DNA of 16,269 nucleotides from contig JBDKJS010000131.1 in the NCBI GenBank assembly GCA_039806065.1, positions 1 through 16,269 on the forward strand, read 5' to 3'. Below the pieces are notes generated by a model. That model did not search any database. It was not told the origin of the DNA and worked only from the letters and a program-made list of their open reading frames with translations. Numbering within the stretch: position 1 is the stretch's first letter; every line of letters begins with the position of its first letter. Positions 7,526 through 15,373 of the stretch are shown piece by piece. Made by a program: the position numbers and the translations under genes. The stretch is from JBDKJS01 sp039806065 (GTDB taxonomy: Bacteria; Bacteroidota; Bacteroidia; AKYH767-A; 2013-40CM-41-45).

Positions 7526-7602
7526 CTTCGACTCTAGGATTGTTTACTCCCGAACTTGCTTCGGGACAAACCCCCAACCTTCCAGATCTTTAATCGGGAT
7601 GC
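7526..7602. repeat. tRNA-derived palindromic repeat, copy 2
   Basis: This is the second direct copy of the 77-base unit. The first hairpin (7548-7554 with 7560-7566) is intact. The second (7581-7599) is decayed by two changes: A at 7584 and C at 7588 break base pairs. The 16-base tRNA match caaacccccaaccttc is kept at 7567-7582. Copy 1 keeps perfect palindromes, so copy 2 is probably the more degraded. Confidence 0.8.
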
Positions 7603-7623
7603 TCCATGAATTTTTTCTAAAAT

Positions 7624-7654
7624 AAAAAAAAGCGAACCGAGATGATTCGCTTTT
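7624..7654 (-). terminator. Rho-independent terminator downstream of tRNA-Arg
   Basis: On the minus strand a hairpin with arms AAAAGCGAA and TTCGCTTTT (forward 7646-7654 and 7628-7636, 9-base loop) is followed by a run of U (forward A from 7624). It begins 2 bases after the tRNA 3' end, as expected for tRNA-Arg termination. The A/T flanks also allow it to stop weakly in the plus direction, against read-through from the response regulator gene. Confidence 0.8.
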
Positions 7655-7655
7655 G

Positions 7656-7729
7656 TGGTCCCTGAGGGATTCAAACCCCCAACCTTCTGATCCGTAGTCA
7701 GATGCTCTATTCAGTTAAGCTAAGGAACC
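7656..7729 (-). tRNA. tRNA-Arg (anticodon ACG)
   Basis: The minus strand folds into a complete 74-base cloverleaf. The acceptor arm is GGTTCCT with AGGGACC (one T-G pair). The D arm is GCTT/GAGC. The anticodon arm is TCTGA-CTACGGA-TCAGA with anticodon ACG. The variable loop is AGGTT, the T arm is GGGGG-TTTGAAT-CCCTC, and the discriminator base is A. The 3' CCA is not encoded and must be added after transcription. Anticodon ACG would be deaminated to ICG by TadA to read CGU, CGC and CGA. The gene has its own promoter (7757-7785) and terminator (7624-7654), so it is a single-gene unit behind the M48 protease gene. Confidence 0.96.
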
Positions 7730-7756
7730 AATACTTTCCCTTTTTAAACGGGGGTG

Positions 7757-7785
7757 CAAAGATAGAATTTATTATGTAACACAAA
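7757..7785 (-). promoter_or_regulatory. Promoter of tRNA-Arg
   Basis: On the minus strand TTTG (7785-7782), a 17-base spacer and TATCTTTG (7764-7757) match the Bacteroidota -33 (TTG/TTTG) and -7 (TAnnTTTG) elements with acceptable spacing. This is the best promoter match in the window. The predicted start lies about 20-25 bases before the tRNA 5' end. Confidence 0.7.
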
Positions 7786-7791
7786 AAAAAC

Positions 7792-8589
7792 TTAATTCGC
7801 TTTGTAATATTTCATGGCAGTTGGTAGAAATGCCTTAATATCAGCAATCCTACTGGCATCACTAGGGTGAGTACTTAAGATTTCAGGAGGTTTGGCTCCA
7901 CCCTGTGATGACATTCGCTGCCAAAAGGTTATCGCCTTTGAGGGGTCATAGCCAGCCATAGCTGCAAATATCAAACCCATTTTATCGGCTTCGCTTTCAT
8001 GAGTTCTGCTAAATTTTAAAATTCCTAGCGTACTTCCTGCTCCATACGCTCCTAAAAATAAATTTCTTGTTTCAGCTGCTTTAGTGCTCAGGGCCACATT
8101 CAAAGCTACACCTCCTAATTGCTGTAGCAACCCTTGACTCATCCTTTCATTACCATGTCTGGCAACAGCATGTGCAATTTCATGACCCATCACAAAGGCC
8201 AAACTTGCCTCATCTTGGGTAATGCCTAACAAACCTGAATAAACTACCACTTTACCTCCTGGCATGCACCATGCATTAGCTTCGGGGCTGTTTACTAGAT
8301 TAAACTCCCATTTATATCCGGCAATACGTTTAGCCAAATGTTGTTCGGCCATGAATTTGATTACTGAAGTTTGAATTTTTCCTCCAACATTTTTTACCAT
8401 CATGGCATTAGGATCGCTATTAGAAACTGGAGGATTTTTCGAAAGAAAACTTCTGTACTCTGTTAAGCTCATGTTCATTAATTCACTTTCAGGAAGCAAG
8501 TTTACTTGCTTGCGTTTGGTGATCGGTACTTTGGCACATGCCTGCATCACCACGAGAGCTAGAAGGACTTTAATAATTTTAGTATTCAT
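7792..8589 (-). CDS. M48-family metalloprotease, predicted lipoprotein
   Basis: This is a zinc metallopeptidase of the periplasmic M48 group (BepA/LoiP-like), which degrades or helps fold misassembled envelope proteins. From the ATG at 8589 it is 265 residues long. Residues 1-17 are a lipoprotein signal ending in VMQAC, with lipidated C18. The active site is HEIAH (136-140, zinc ligands H136 and H140, catalytic E137). SRTHESEAD follows at about 195-203, with E199 as the likely third ligand. A longer reading from TTG at 8622 would add 11 residues (MRLPLLKSLQS) and bury the lipoprotein signal, so ATG is preferred. There is no TPR tail of the full BepA type. clpS lies upstream (75-base gap) and tRNA-Arg downstream. 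The signal predicts membrane anchoring; outer-membrane placement is inference. Confidence 0.9.
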   Translation of the reverse strand: MNTKIIKVLLALVVMQACAKVPITKRKQVNLLPESELMNMSLTEYRSFLSKNPPVSNSDPNAMMVKNVGGKIQTSVIKFMAEQHLAKRIAGYKWEFNLVNSPEANAWCMPGGKVVVYSGLLGITQDEASLAFVMGHEIAHAVARHGNERMSQGLLQQLGGVALNVALSTKAAETRNLFLGAYGAGSTLGILKFSRTHESEADKMGLIFAAMAGYDPSKAITFWQRMSSQGGAKPPEILSTHPSDASRIADIKAFLPTAMKYYKAN

Positions 8590-8664
8590 AGATTGAAGGG
8601 ATTTTAGCAAAGGCAATCTCAAAATTGATGCCTTGCATTACCGTACAAATAAAGTTTTAATGAA

Positions 8665-8952
8665 TTATTGAATCACGGCTGATAATCCCCTATCGCAAAG
8701 AGCATCGCGCATAGGAACTAAGTCTTTAAAACCTCCATTTTTAACTGCACACTTTCCATTGTAATGTACAATTAGGGTGCATTGTTCAGCTTGTAGCATA
8801 TCATGATTGCATATTTCTACCAAGGAAGTTATCACATGATCGAATGTGTTCACATCATCATTGAATAAAACCAGATGATTTTCAGCTGCAGAGGCTGTTT
8901 GTTCAGCTTCTAATGTTTCTTCTTCGGTTGACGGATTGAATTGGTGGAGCAT
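8665..8952 (-). CDS. clpS: ATP-dependent Clp protease adaptor ClpS
   Basis: ClpS delivers N-degron proteins to the Clp AAA+ unfoldase (ClpA/ClpC) and ClpP. The 95-residue protein has a loose acidic N-terminal tail (1-24) that would feed into the unfoldase, then the core domain. NDDVNTFDHVI (31-41) contains the amino-terminus-binding N31 and D32, and VHYNGK (62-67) contains the pocket H63. Compared with E. coli ClpS, the gatekeeper M40 is F37 and M62 is T59. This may tune which N-terminal residue fits; that is an inference from alignment by eye. The C-terminus has the usual ALCDRGLSAVI. The start ATG at 8952 lies 47 bases after the stop of the large PD40/SPOR gene. Confidence 0.95.
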   Translation of the reverse strand: MLHQFNPSTEEETLEAEQTASAAENHLVLFNDDVNTFDHVITSLVEICNHDMLQAEQCTLIVHYNGKCAVKNGGFKDLVPMRDALCDRGLSAVIQ

Positions 8953-8976
8953 CTTTAGTCAATATTTTTATTGCCC

Positions 8977-9008
8977 TAAAGGTACAAAAAAATATTTTTT
9001 TACTCCAA
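8977..9008 (-). promoter_or_regulatory. Weak candidate promoter of clpS
   Basis: On the minus strand TTG (9008-9006), a 21-base spacer and TACCTTTA (8984-8977) resemble the Bacteroidota promoter with one mismatch in the -7 box. The -33 part lies inside the last codons of the upstream gene. Co-transcription with that gene is equally possible. Confidence 0.3.
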
Positions 9009-12000
9009 CCGCCTAAGCGCTTCTTCAACAGTGATACGTTCATTACCCTTAAAACCAACGATAAACGCATCTTTTATACCAGCATCCTTTATTTCAGTTT
9101 GTGCCTGCTGCGCTTGAATCAAGGTAGTATAAGTTCCAGCATAGAAAATATGCAATCCCCTACTATCGGTCTTTTGCATGATGCCTTTTGTGCTTATTTT
9201 CAACAAGGGTTCAACTGCCGTGAAGGGAATATTTTCTCTATAAGCTCCTACTTGAATTCTAAAAACAATTAAAGAATCATTTCCAGTGGGCACGCTTGCA
9301 TTGATACTTTTATCTTCAGATATATTACCTGAAGCTAACAACGGAGTACCTGATTCTGGAACTGATTTTGCTATTACTTTACTATAGCTTACCGTAGGGT
9401 CTTCACCTTCTGCTATTGATTGATCTGAAATTAAAAGTGCATTGGATGGCAAAGTAGTTACAAATGCATCAGCAATACCTGATGTAGCTATTAGGGATTT
9501 AGTAACTGCAGCAGACTGCTTGGTTTCAAAAACACCAGAATAAAATTTATAGAAACCATTAGATGTTTTAATTGACATTAAATTATTTAAACCTGAAATA
9601 ATAGCCGGTGGTTGTGCCTTTTTATAAACTCCAACTTGAATGGTGAATTTACCAACTTCATTTACTCCTATCTTTTTAGAGGCTGACTTAGCAAGGCTAT
9701 TATCACTATTTGTTTGAATGATGGTTGTAGTTTTACTAAATTGATTGGCATCCACATCGTCTCCAGTAGTTGGATACTTGGCTGCTGTAATGTCGATTTT
9801 GGCAAGAGCTGCTGTTTCTACTGACTGAACAGTTACATAAGCTTGCCTCACTGCTAGATTGTTTAGATTAAGAAGCTTGGCAGCCTCATTCAAAGAAATT
9901 CTCTTACCATTGTAATAGGCTACCACAAAGGCATCTTTAAAGCCAGTGGCACGCATATCCAACTTAACCAAATTGGCTGGCTCAAATGTTCTGAACAATC
10001 CAACACAATATCTTACCCATCCCGGACGGCTAGATTCTGCACTCAGTGGTGTAATATTTTTATAAGAAGCAGGTGGTAGCGGTTTTCTGAATGCCCCTAT
10101 CTGAACTTTAAAAATAAGCCCTGACGGCAAGGAGGGATCCATCTCAATAGTTGGTTGTGTGACTCCCCGATTAAATGCCTCGGTTGGCAATGACAAATTG
10201 TTTTTTACCGCCAATTGAGATTCACTTAATATCGTATCGGCTGCGTTATCATTAAATTTTTGATCAATCGTTGATGACTGCTCTGATATGGTTAAGGGGT
10301 TAAAATTGGGATCTAATCCACCTATTGTTTTTGAAGTAATTTGCTTGAGTACCAAATCTTCACTGGTTAGGTTTGAATCTGTAGAAGTTGCAATTGATCC
10401 ATAAATTGAATCAGCAGATTGTTGTGTGGAACTGTCGCTATTAATTTCCTGTGATGATGAATGAGTATTGGTTGCTAAAGTGTTTTCAGCATTTTGTTTA
10501 GATGAAGTTGAGGTTGATGCCATGCTGTCATTTCCTTGGACAAGTTTACTCGAAGGCTTAGCATCTTGATAGGCTGTACTGATGGCTTGAGGTGATTGCT
10601 TTGCAACCTGGGTGTTCATTTCTGTTAAATAATTTTGCTGGGTTGCTTCAATAATTTTTATTTCTTCGTTCAGTGCCTTAGCGGTTTCCATTTCCATTTG
10701 CGCTTCAAATAATAGTGAATCGCTTGTATTTTTTTTGCCATCGGCTTGAAGCATCCATTGCGATTTTTGCAAACTATCATTGGTAGCAGCTGCTTTTTCT
10801 CTTAAGGCTATTTCTTCTACTTTAAACTTTTCACTCAATTGAATTAGTTGCGATGCTTTACTAAAAACAGCTATTGTTCCCGTTTTCTTTTCATTGAGCG
10901 TTATGTCTTGTGTTAAAAAAGTTTGGTATTCCACCGTTGTAGTATCAATGCCTTTGGTTGAGGCGGTAATTGGATTGGCCAGTACTTCCATATCTAAAAC
11001 CGGAACCTCATGTGAAGGCACTTGATTTGAACTATTCAGGTTAACAGCTATGGCTTCGCTCATTTTTTCCATCACAGCCTGATCCTTTTTTTCTGCTGAC
11101 CTCAACTTTTGTTGTGATTCTTGCCAAGCTTTTACCGAAGCAATGTTTTTTTGATTGGCCTCTTTTATTAAGCTATCGCGTGCAGGCGAAGGTTGCAGCT
11201 GCTCTATTTTATCCTCCAATAGCAATGATTCAATTTCTAGCCGCTCTGATTCTTTTTGCAACAAAACATATTGTTTGGCATCATCCCTAACGGTTTCATT
11301 AACCGTTAGTAAGGCAGCTGAAAGTTTTTCCTCAAAAAAGACCTGTGCCGGATTATTTTCCGTTTTTGCAAAGGCTTGGTTGGCCGATTCATTCTCCTGG
11401 TTTGGCGATGGCTTTTCACCTATTTTTACTGAAGCTACTCCTCTTGTATCTGCGTTTTTAAAAGTATCATCATGAGTGCTTTTAATTTTATTGCCTTTGT
11501 CCAAGGTGGCATTCTTGATCTCATCTTCATTTGCAGTTGGTGCTGCTTCATCAGTATTCAATAATTTATTATGCTTTACTTCTGCAGGTTGATCATCATT
11601 AGGAAATGAATTATTAGATACGGCTTGTTCAAGGAGTGGTTTTATTTCTTGCTTATTTGCCTGTTGGCCAGCATCCACCTCTATGACCCTGGAAATTGAA
11701 GAATCAGTATTGGCAACACCATAGCTTAAATTTTTACTTGCATCAATATTGCTTTCAGCATTTGGTAGGTTGTTGTCATTTATTGCATTTGAAGAATTAT
11801 TGGTACTTGCCCCCTCTTTGCTTGCATTGATTGTTTCGGTCTTTTTATTATTAGGTTCTTTAGCGCTTGCGCTGTTTGAGTTGCGTTCATCAAGTAAATT
11901 TGTTTCATCCTTATCAATATTAGATGATCCAGTGTCAGTTGTGTTTTCTAGTTCTTTTGAAATGACCTCAGTTGATTGGATATGGTTAGAAGTTAAATTT

Positions 12001-14135
12001 CCTTCAGATCCGCTGCTGTTCGTTAAACGACTTTCAAGTGCTGCTGTTAATTTTGGATCTTCAGGCTTTAGTTTCAAATCTACCAGTAGTAAATTTACTT
12101 CAGCAGCTGATTGATTGGCCTCCTGGTGTTTTATCGATGCCTTATTTTCCAATTCCAGTGATTCACTCAGTAATTTATCAGACAACTCTTTTTGCTCTTT
12201 TGATTGTTTGAAAAGTTCTTGTGCTTTATCTTTATTCTCAGGCCCTAGTAATATTAATTCTCGTGCTTGCTTCAACTGTTCTGTAGCACTACTATCAGCC
12301 TCTTGTGATGCTTCTTTCCTAGCAGCAGCTTCTATTATTAATTGTTCCTCTTCAAAAACCAATTGTTTAAAATCATTCAAGGCAATATTCACAACCTCTT
12401 TGTTCGATAGGTTTTCCGGATATTTGGTATCCACCTCATTAGCTATCGAGGTATTTTCATAATTAGATCTTGCGGTTTTATCTTCATCAAATTTATTATT
12501 CTTATCACCTCCTATTTTTACTTCGTCCCTCTGGGGTTCAATACCTGTTGTTAGATCTGAATTGGGGGCACTTTTATTTTTTTGTGCAATCAATTCCTCT
12601 TTTGGAGGAACAGCATAAATGGTGGTGCCTTTAATTTGAATAGGTTTTAAATTCTGTTGATCAGCCAGCGCTAAATCAAATTTTGAAGCAATGATTTGAG
12701 AGGGTATATCACTAACTTGAATGGTGCTATCTTTATTACCTACCCGATCATCTACCGTAAAGTAATTAGCTACGGTGAGTTCTTCCGTATCGGCTGTTCT
12801 ATTTAACATTACCGACTGTCTTAGGTTGGATGATTTAATTCCGTCTGGTAAAATAAATTGTTCCACATGTGGCAGATAGCCACCTGCTTCTACTACTATT
12901 AAATAAGTTTCACCCGGAGGTAATGCTATTTCATACGTACCGGTACGAGGGTCTGTTTTTACCGTTGTTACCAACCCATTATCCTTGGCTCGAATTACCG
13001 AAATTTTTGCATCTCTTCTGAAGGGTTGGTCTTGCGAATTATATTGACCATAAATTACTGAAAGGCCATTAGATGAGTTGCCCACTTTCATTGTTTTTAT
13101 AGCAAACATACCTGATTCGGCATCCATTGCACTTACTACCTTTGCCATATCGCCATTCTGATTGGGGAGTAAGTAGATGTCGTCATCAACTGTATTGAGA
13201 GGCATGTTTAAATTTATGGGCTTGGCCCACTGACCTGTGTTTGCATTATAAGTACTGCTAAACAAATCATAACCTCCAATGCTATTGTGTCCTTCGCTTG
13301 CAAAGTATAAGGTATTGCCATCAACACTTAAATAAGCATAGTCCTCATTGGCAGATGTATTTATGGCATTTCCTAAATTAATAGGGGTACCCCATGTTCC
13401 ATCAGCACTTTTTTCAACTCTATACAAATCTTTTTCACCAAAACTGCCTTTAGCATAACTACCAAAAATTATTGTCTTGCCATCAGCAGTAAGAAACATT
13501 AGTGGATTGCTTATTTTAGTTTTATCCAATGAAGACAGAAACTGTTCTGCTGCCGGTAATAACTTTCCATTGGCATCAGAAAAATCAAGACCTGAATAAA
13601 ACCCTATCTGACTTACATCATTTCTATTGATGAGGACCACATCACTTTGATTTTTTTTAACCTCAATAGCATTTTTGCAATTTTGAATTTTCTGATTAAC
13701 TTTTAATTTTTCAGCTCGTGCTCCTCCTGCTATTTGTATGAATTTTTCAAAAAAGGAAATTGCTTCATTAAACTTATGTTGAAACATGGATGTAATGCCC
13801 ATGTAATAATTTAAGTCCAGTTCATCACAGCCTTTTTGCTGTGCATTTTCAAAATAAATATAAGATGATGACTTATCGCGAGAGGTTTTAAAAATGCTTA
13901 CGGCATAGCGATAGTTAAATACAGGATCAAGTGGATATAATGACAAAAGTTGAGAGTAATAACGGACTGATTCCTTAAAATTTCCATCTTTGAAAAATCT
14001 TTCACCATCGCGTCTCAGCTCTTGCTCATCCTTATTTATTTTTTGGCCAAAAGTGGTAGTACTGGTAATTAGGAGCAGCATGCTCAATACCAGTAAAAAA
14101 ATATAACTATGACGAAGACTGAAGCCCAATTTCAT
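9000..14135 (-). CDS. Giant envelope protein: TPR, PD40 propeller, carboxypeptidase-regulatory-like domain, coiled coils, three SPOR domains
   Basis: The 1711-residue product starts at ATG 14135. Residues 1-30 are a signal peptide without a lipobox cysteine. TPR-like helices cover about 37-135. PD40/WD40-like blades follow (about 205-345: FLTADGKTIIFGS, LSVDGNTLYFAS, GGYDLF). A carboxypeptidase-regulatory-like beta domain spans about 357-445 (VKTDPRTGTYEIALPPGETY). The middle (about 450-1330) is low-complexity N/S/T/E/K-rich sequence with predicted coiled coils near 585-690, 930-1030 and 1095-1180. Three SPOR-like repeats end the protein: 1340-1412 (FKVQIGAFRK), 1496-1560 (FTIQVGVYKK) and 1623-1695 (FRIQVGAYRE). 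Repeats 1 and 3 share a DAF-V plus G-(K/N)-x-R-I ending. SPOR domains bind glycan lacking stem peptides. TPR-propeller-regulatory order recalls the type IX secretion component PorE, but the OmpA-like end is absent. A periplasmic scaffold role is inferred. Confidence 0.85.
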   Translation of the reverse strand: MKLGFSLRHSYIFLLVLSMLLLITSTTTFGQKINKDEQELRRDGERFFKDGNFKESVRYYSQLLSLYPLDPVFNYRYAVSIFKTSRDKSSSYIYFENAQQKGCDELDLNYYMGITSMFQHKFNEAISFFEKFIQIAGGARAEKLKVNQKIQNCKNAIEVKKNQSDVVLINRNDVSQIGFYSGLDFSDANGKLLPAAEQFLSSLDKTKISNPLMFLTADGKTIIFGSYAKGSFGEKDLYRVEKSADGTWGTPINLGNAINTSANEDYAYLSVDGNTLYFASEGHNSIGGYDLFSSTYNANTGQWAKPINLNMPLNTVDDDIYLLPNQNGDMAKVVSAMDAESGMFAIKTMKVGNSSNGLSVIYGQYNSQDQPFRRDAKISVIRAKDNGLVTTVKTDPRTGTYEIALPPGETYLIVVEAGGYLPHVEQFILPDGIKSSNLRQSVMLNRTADTEELTVANYFTVDDRVGNKDSTIQVSDIPSQIIASKFDLALADQQNLKPIQIKGTTIYAVPPKEELIAQKNKSAPNSDLTTGIEPQRDEVKIGGDKNNKFDEDKTARSNYENTSIANEVDTKYPENLSNKEVVNIALNDFKQLVFEEEQLIIEAAARKEASQEADSSATEQLKQARELILLGPENKDKAQELFKQSKEQKELSDKLLSESLELENKASIKHQEANQSAAEVNLLLVDLKLKPEDPKLTAALESRLTNSSGSEGNLTSNHIQSTEVISKELENTTDTGSSNIDKDETNLLDERNSNSASAKEPNNKKTETINASKEGASTNNSSNAINDNNLPNAESNIDASKNLSYGVANTDSSISRVIEVDAGQQANKQEIKPLLEQAVSNNSFPNDDQPAEVKHNKLLNTDEAAPTANEDEIKNATLDKGNKIKSTHDDTFKNADTRGVASVKIGEKPSPNQENESANQAFAKTENNPAQVFFEEKLSAALLTVNETVRDDAKQYVLLQKESERLEIESLLLEDKIEQLQPSPARDSLIKEANQKNIASVKAWQESQQKLRSAEKKDQAVMEKMSEAIAVNLNSSNQVPSHEVPVLDMEVLANPITASTKGIDTTTVEYQTFLTQDITLNEKKTGTIAVFSKASQLIQLSEKFKVEEIALREKAAATNDSLQKSQWMLQADGKKNTSDSLLFEAQMEMETAKALNEEIKIIEATQQNYLTEMNTQVAKQSPQAISTAYQDAKPSSKLVQGNDSMASTSTSSKQNAENTLATNTHSSSQEINSDSSTQQSADSIYGSIATSTDSNLTSEDLVLKQITSKTIGGLDPNFNPLTISEQSSTIDQKFNDNAADTILSESQLAVKNNLSLPTEAFNRGVTQPTIEMDPSLPSGLIFKVQIGAFRKPLPPASYKNITPLSAESSRPGWVRYCVGLFRTFEPANLVKLDMRATGFKDAFVVAYYNGKRISLNEAAKLLNLNNLAVRQAYVTVQSVETAALAKIDITAAKYPTTGDDVDANQFSKTTTIIQTNSDNSLAKSASKKIGVNEVGKFTIQVGVYKKAQPPAIISGLNNLMSIKTSNGFYKFYSGVFETKQSAAVTKSLIATSGIADAFVTTLPSNALLISDQSIAEGEDPTVSYSKVIAKSVPESGTPLLASGNISEDKSINASVPTGNDSLIVFRIQVGAYRENIPFTAVEPLLKISTKGIMQKTDSRGLHIFYAGTYTTLIQAQQAQTEIKDAGIKDAFIVGFKGNERITVEEALRRLE

Positions 14136-14195
14136 TATCGTTATTTATACTACACTTTAATAGCTTAGTTACCATGCCAATCTTTTGTTAAGGCT

Positions 14196-15320
14196 TTAAT
14201 TTTTAGATAAAATGCTAAAAAACATACAATCTCCTTTCCATTCACTGCCCAGTATATATTCTTGTGATAGCAACTCAAAAGGGTTGGCTCCCAAAAATTT
14301 TCTTACAACGCCTTCATTTTCCTCCTCAAATATAGAACAGGTTATGTAAAATAACTTTCCAGCGGGCATCAGCATTTTAGACGTATTGGATAGTATTTGA
14401 AATTGAAGTTCAGCAAATTTTTTAATTCTTTCCATATTAAAAAAATGAAAATGTTCAGGTGTTCTTGCCCACGTTCCCGAGCCTGTACAAGGCACATCAG
14501 CAATAATATGGTTAAATGAATGATGCAATAAAGCAACTGGTTTTGAAAAATCATAATGCGTTATATGAGGCATCGGATACCCTGCTTCTAATACGCGTAG
14601 CCTTAAATTTTGCAAAATGTTTTCTCGAACATCATTCACGTGCAATTGAATGTTTTTTTCTTTTTCTAGTAATGCCAAACTTTTTCCACCTGAGGCAGCA
14701 CAAGCATCCAACCATTTTTGACCTGCCGAAGGTTCAAAAAAGGATGATATGGTTTGTGAAGCTTTGTCCTGCACCTCATAGGCATGTTTAAAAGAGGTTA
14801 AGGCTTTTTCTAATTTAGATCCATCCTTAATTTGAACACATCCTGCCAAATCAGTTAACTCAAATAAAACTCCTTGCTCAGTCAGTTGCCCTAACACCAA
14901 CTCAAGAAATTTTGGTTTAACTCTAATAAATACTGCAGGTTGTTCTAAGACAGCTTGAGTAAACTTTTTAATATCTATTGACTTTGAAACGAATCCCATC
15001 AACTCATCAAAATGTGTTCTACTTTTTAATTGGAGGATCCAATCATTTACATCCATCCCATCCTTATGCCATTTTTCAAATAAATGATTGAAACTGCTCT
15101 TAAAATACCTAGCACAATACAAGATGTTTGCTTCATTGAGTTCGATGTCATATATAGCAGCTAACCTAAAATAGCTATATAGCAAATGTTTAAACAACCT
15201 TCGATCACCAGCGCCCATTTGCTTCTGTGATGCTAAGTATTGCCTAACTTCTACTGATAGTACACTAGCATAATTATATTGGCCTATGAAATTTTTAACT
15301 TGAGAAACCCGCTGATGCAT
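14196..15320 (-). CDS. RsmB/NOP-family rRNA (cytosine-C5) methyltransferase
   Basis: This S-adenosylmethionine-dependent enzyme methylates carbon 5 of a cytosine in rRNA (E. coli RsmB: C967 of 16S). The 374-residue protein has a helical N-terminal region (about 1-125) and a catalytic domain. Its motifs are VQDKASQ (183-189), the SAM-binding loop DACAASGGKS (205-214), ND (229-230), ADVPCTGSGTWARTPE (274-289) and YITCSIFEEENE (325-336). C328 in TCS is the expected nucleophile and C278 in PC the release cysteine; both are present. The protein is shorter than E. coli RsmB (about 429 residues), so the N-terminal RNA-binding domain may be reduced. The exact target base is not certain, so no symbol is given. 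The start is ATG at 15320. The large PD40/SPOR gene follows after 60 bases on the same strand, and recQ is divergent. Confidence 0.9.
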   Translation of the reverse strand: MHQRVSQVKNFIGQYNYASVLSVEVRQYLASQKQMGAGDRRLFKHLLYSYFRLAAIYDIELNEANILYCARYFKSSFNHLFEKWHKDGMDVNDWILQLKSRTHFDELMGFVSKSIDIKKFTQAVLEQPAVFIRVKPKFLELVLGQLTEQGVLFELTDLAGCVQIKDGSKLEKALTSFKHAYEVQDKASQTISSFFEPSAGQKWLDACAASGGKSLALLEKEKNIQLHVNDVRENILQNLRLRVLEAGYPMPHITHYDFSKPVALLHHSFNHIIADVPCTGSGTWARTPEHFHFFNMERIKKFAELQFQILSNTSKMLMPAGKLFYITCSIFEEENEGVVRKFLGANPFELLSQEYILGSEWKGDCMFFSILSKN

Positions 15321-15356
15321 GGCGGCAATTTACAAATAGGAATAGGATTAAAAACT

Positions 15357-15364
15357 TATATTTG
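15357..15364 (+). promoter_or_regulatory. Candidate -7 promoter box of the recQ-type gene
   Basis: TATATTTG matches TAnnTTTG exactly and ends 9 bases before the ATG at 15374. No TTG lies at a suitable -33 distance in the 53-base gap to the divergent methyltransferase gene. If used, it gives a leader of only a few bases. Confidence 0.45.
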
Positions 15365-15373
15365 TGTAACTTT

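Noticed and set aside
7432..7602. Repeats as a CRISPR array
   Set aside because: Only two copies, the units are longer than CRISPR repeats and strongly tRNA-like, the 17-base gap is too short for a spacer, and no cas gene is near.
7432..7602. Repeat copies as functional tRNA genes
   Set aside because: Neither copy has an acceptor stem or a complete D arm, and the T arm is broken by an added palindrome.
8590..8622. TTG start at 8622 for the M48 protease
   Set aside because: It would put 11 extra residues before the lipoprotein signal. The ATG at 8589 gives a normal signal with the VMQAC lipobox.
11155..12462. Three plus-strand open frames of 106-121 codons (11155-11475, 11749-12114, 12115-12462) opposite the giant gene
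   Set aside because: They are serine-rich shadows of its low-complexity linker in the antisense direction. They have no recognisable motifs, and the minus-strand frame is continuous with clear domains at both ends.
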